Positions 5,822-6,912 of a DNA stretch of 6,912 nucleotides are shown here, piece by piece. The translations under genes and the position numbers were made by a program. Source of the DNA: G020353355 sp050116155 (lineage in GTDB: Bacteria > Desulfobacterota > Desulfobacteria > Desulfobacterales > JAHEIW01). The number at the start of each line of letters is the position of its first letter. Position 1 is the stretch's first letter. The stretch is taken from contig JASFPE010000319.1 of the NCBI GenBank assembly GCA_050116155.1, positions 1-6,912 on the forward strand. Reading direction: 5' to 3'. A model generated the notes under the pieces. That model was not told the origin of the DNA. It saw only the letters and a list, made by a program, of their open reading frames with translations, and made no database searches.

Positions 5822-5871
5822 TAGCAAGATTAATTTGCAAAATGCGTAGGTGCGAATTGATTAGCAATCCA

Positions 5872-6912
5872 TCATGGAAGCATAAAAACAAAATCACCGT
5901 CCTCAAAGCTTAAGTTATCAAACTGGGGGCGTTGTCGCCTTCCAGTGGCCTTTTCGACCTTCTCTTTGACATAGGTTGCCATCTGGCTGAAAGTGACATA
6001 ACCATCCCGGTCAATGATATCTATTCCCTTTTGATCTAATCCCTGTAACAGGGCCCTGGTAAACGGCGAATGACCGGTACCGTCACTCACCGGCTGATCG
6101 TCGCCGGCCGTTAAAATATTAATGGCTTTGCGGCTCAACAAATCATTGTAATATTCCATATTGTTCTTTTTCGCCAGTTCGATTCCTCGTTTCATGGCAA
6201 GCCCCGAAAAACAGCTGTCAAAGATCAGCGCTATATGTTTTGCTTTCATATTTTTGGCATACTTTTTAATCGTACTCAGCGGAATGGCTTCATCATCATA
6301 GGCGATGATATCATTTTCATAAATACTCAGTTTGGTGTCATACGGCAGAATATAACCGACCCTTTCCCTATTTTCTAAGGTGAATCCTTTGCCGTGTCCG
6401 GCAAAATAAAAAATGTGGCTGTCATTATTTTTTGTTTGTCTTGAAATTTGTGAAATGGCGTCTATAATATTTCTTTTGGTGGCCTGCTGGTTGTAAAGCT
6501 CCAACACCTCAAAGCCGAATTTTTTTAGCATGTTGCTGATCGCGCGGGCATCATTGACGGCATTCTGCAGGGTTTCGAGCTGCTCGTTATGATATTTGTC
6601 GATACCGATAACAATCGCAAATTGTTTTTCATACCATCCCTTCAGACGAACCTCCGAGCCAACTTGCGGTTTAATCGGCGCAGAGGCGGATGTTTCCCGA
6701 ATAATGGTAAATTCCTTTATCGCCTGGTTCTGAAAACGATCTATGGCGCTGATGACAATTCGATTCACACCATAGCCCAAGTAAATTTCCCTATTGAAGT
6801 TGCCGCTGGCATCCAGGTCGATTTCCTGCTGATCGATAAGAATTTGAACGATGCCATTTCGGTCAAACACATTCCCGCTGATGGTGATACTCTTTTGGTC
6901 TTTATTGACCCT
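5872..6912 (-). CDS. Caspase-family (C14) peptidase with Ig-like domain, 5' truncated
   Basis: The frame is open to the window edge, so the true start lies beyond 6912; 346 residues are visible. Numbering from the edge, residues about 8-70 form a bacterial Ig-like module (SITISGNVFD..GIVQILI, then GNFNREIYLGYGVNRIVISAID). A short linker leads to a caspase/metacaspase domain from about 95 to the end: KQFAIVIGIDKY, then YFAGHGKG with catalytic His173, IFDSCFSG with catalytic Cys234, and INILTAGDDQPVSDG..HSPFTRALLQGLD. Bacterial caspase homologues are cysteine proteases, often Arg/Lys-specific, with roles from signalling to regulated death; the substrate here is unknown. Ig-like modules usually mean an exported or surface-associated protein, but the signal region is outside the window. 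The C-terminus after YVTFSQMATYVKEKV ends at FMLP. The GTG at 6870 sits inside the Ig-like module and is not a credible start. The lipoprotein gene follows on the same strand. Confidence 0.93.
   Translation of the reverse strand, partial: RVNKDQKSITISGNVFDRNGIVQILIDQQEIDLDASGNFNREIYLGYGVNRIVISAIDRFQNQAIKEFTIIRETSASAPIKPQVGSEVRLKGWYEKQFAIVIGIDKYHNEQLETLQNAVNDARAISNMLKKFGFEVLELYNQQATKRNIIDAISQISRQTKNNDSHIFYFAGHGKGFTLENRERVGYILPYDTKLSIYENDIIAYDDEAIPLSTIKKYAKNMKAKHIALIFDSCFSGLAMKRGIELAKKNNMEYYNDLLSRKAINILTAGDDQPVSDGTGHSPFTRALLQGLDQKGIDIIDRDGYVTFSQMATYVKEKVEKATGRRQRPQFDNLSFEDGDFVFMLP

Overview
This 6.9 kb window looks like chromosomal DNA from a Gram-negative bacterium. My best guess is a Desulfobacterota (sulfate-reducer-type deltaproteobacterial) genome. 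The reasons are a lipoprotein with an outer-membrane-type sorting signal, a cyclopropane fatty acid synthase close to the E. coli enzyme, and the mix of small conserved families (FlK-type thioesterase, Mth938-like protein, cytidylate-kinase-like/BON fusion, DUF6951-type protein). The lineage is an inference from gene content; no rRNA or marker gene is present. Base composition is uneven: roughly the first 1.5 kb is visibly more AT-rich than the rest.

Layout. Positions 1-261 hold no convincing gene but carry a perfect 10-bp inverted repeat just upstream of a small FlK-like acyl-CoA thioesterase (262-681, +). A gene-poor AT-rich stretch (682-1174) follows, then a Mth938-like (DUF498/AAMDC) protein (1175-1519, +). 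Convergent to it is a cytidylate-kinase-like protein with a C-terminal BON domain (1551-2369, -). A divergent intergenic region (2370-2753) contains a sigma-70-like promoter and a terminator-like hairpin ahead of cfa (2754-3908, +). Directly after cfa lies a degenerate repeat cluster built on GAACGTCGAACA, then a 300-bp spacer, then a 40-residue single-pass membrane ORF (4224-4346, +). On the minus strand, in transcription order, are a 5'-truncated Ig-like/caspase-family peptidase (beyond 6912 to 5872), a DUF6279-type lipoprotein (5680-4811) and a small cysteine-containing DUF6951-type protein (4700-4374).

How the genes work together. There is no obvious single pathway or operon. Neighbouring genes are mostly separated by more than 100 bp or face each other, so most are probably independent transcription units. 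The thioesterase (acyl-CoA) and Cfa (membrane lipid acyl chains) both touch fatty-acyl metabolism, but they are not adjacent and no functional coupling can be claimed. The least ordinary items are the caspase-family peptidase with an Ig-like module, the kinase-like protein whose P-loop lacks its basic residue, the promoter-plus-hairpin leader upstream of cfa, and the unannotated small membrane protein. I saw no mobile-element gene, CRISPR array, rRNA or tRNA, and no obvious multi-gene defence island.
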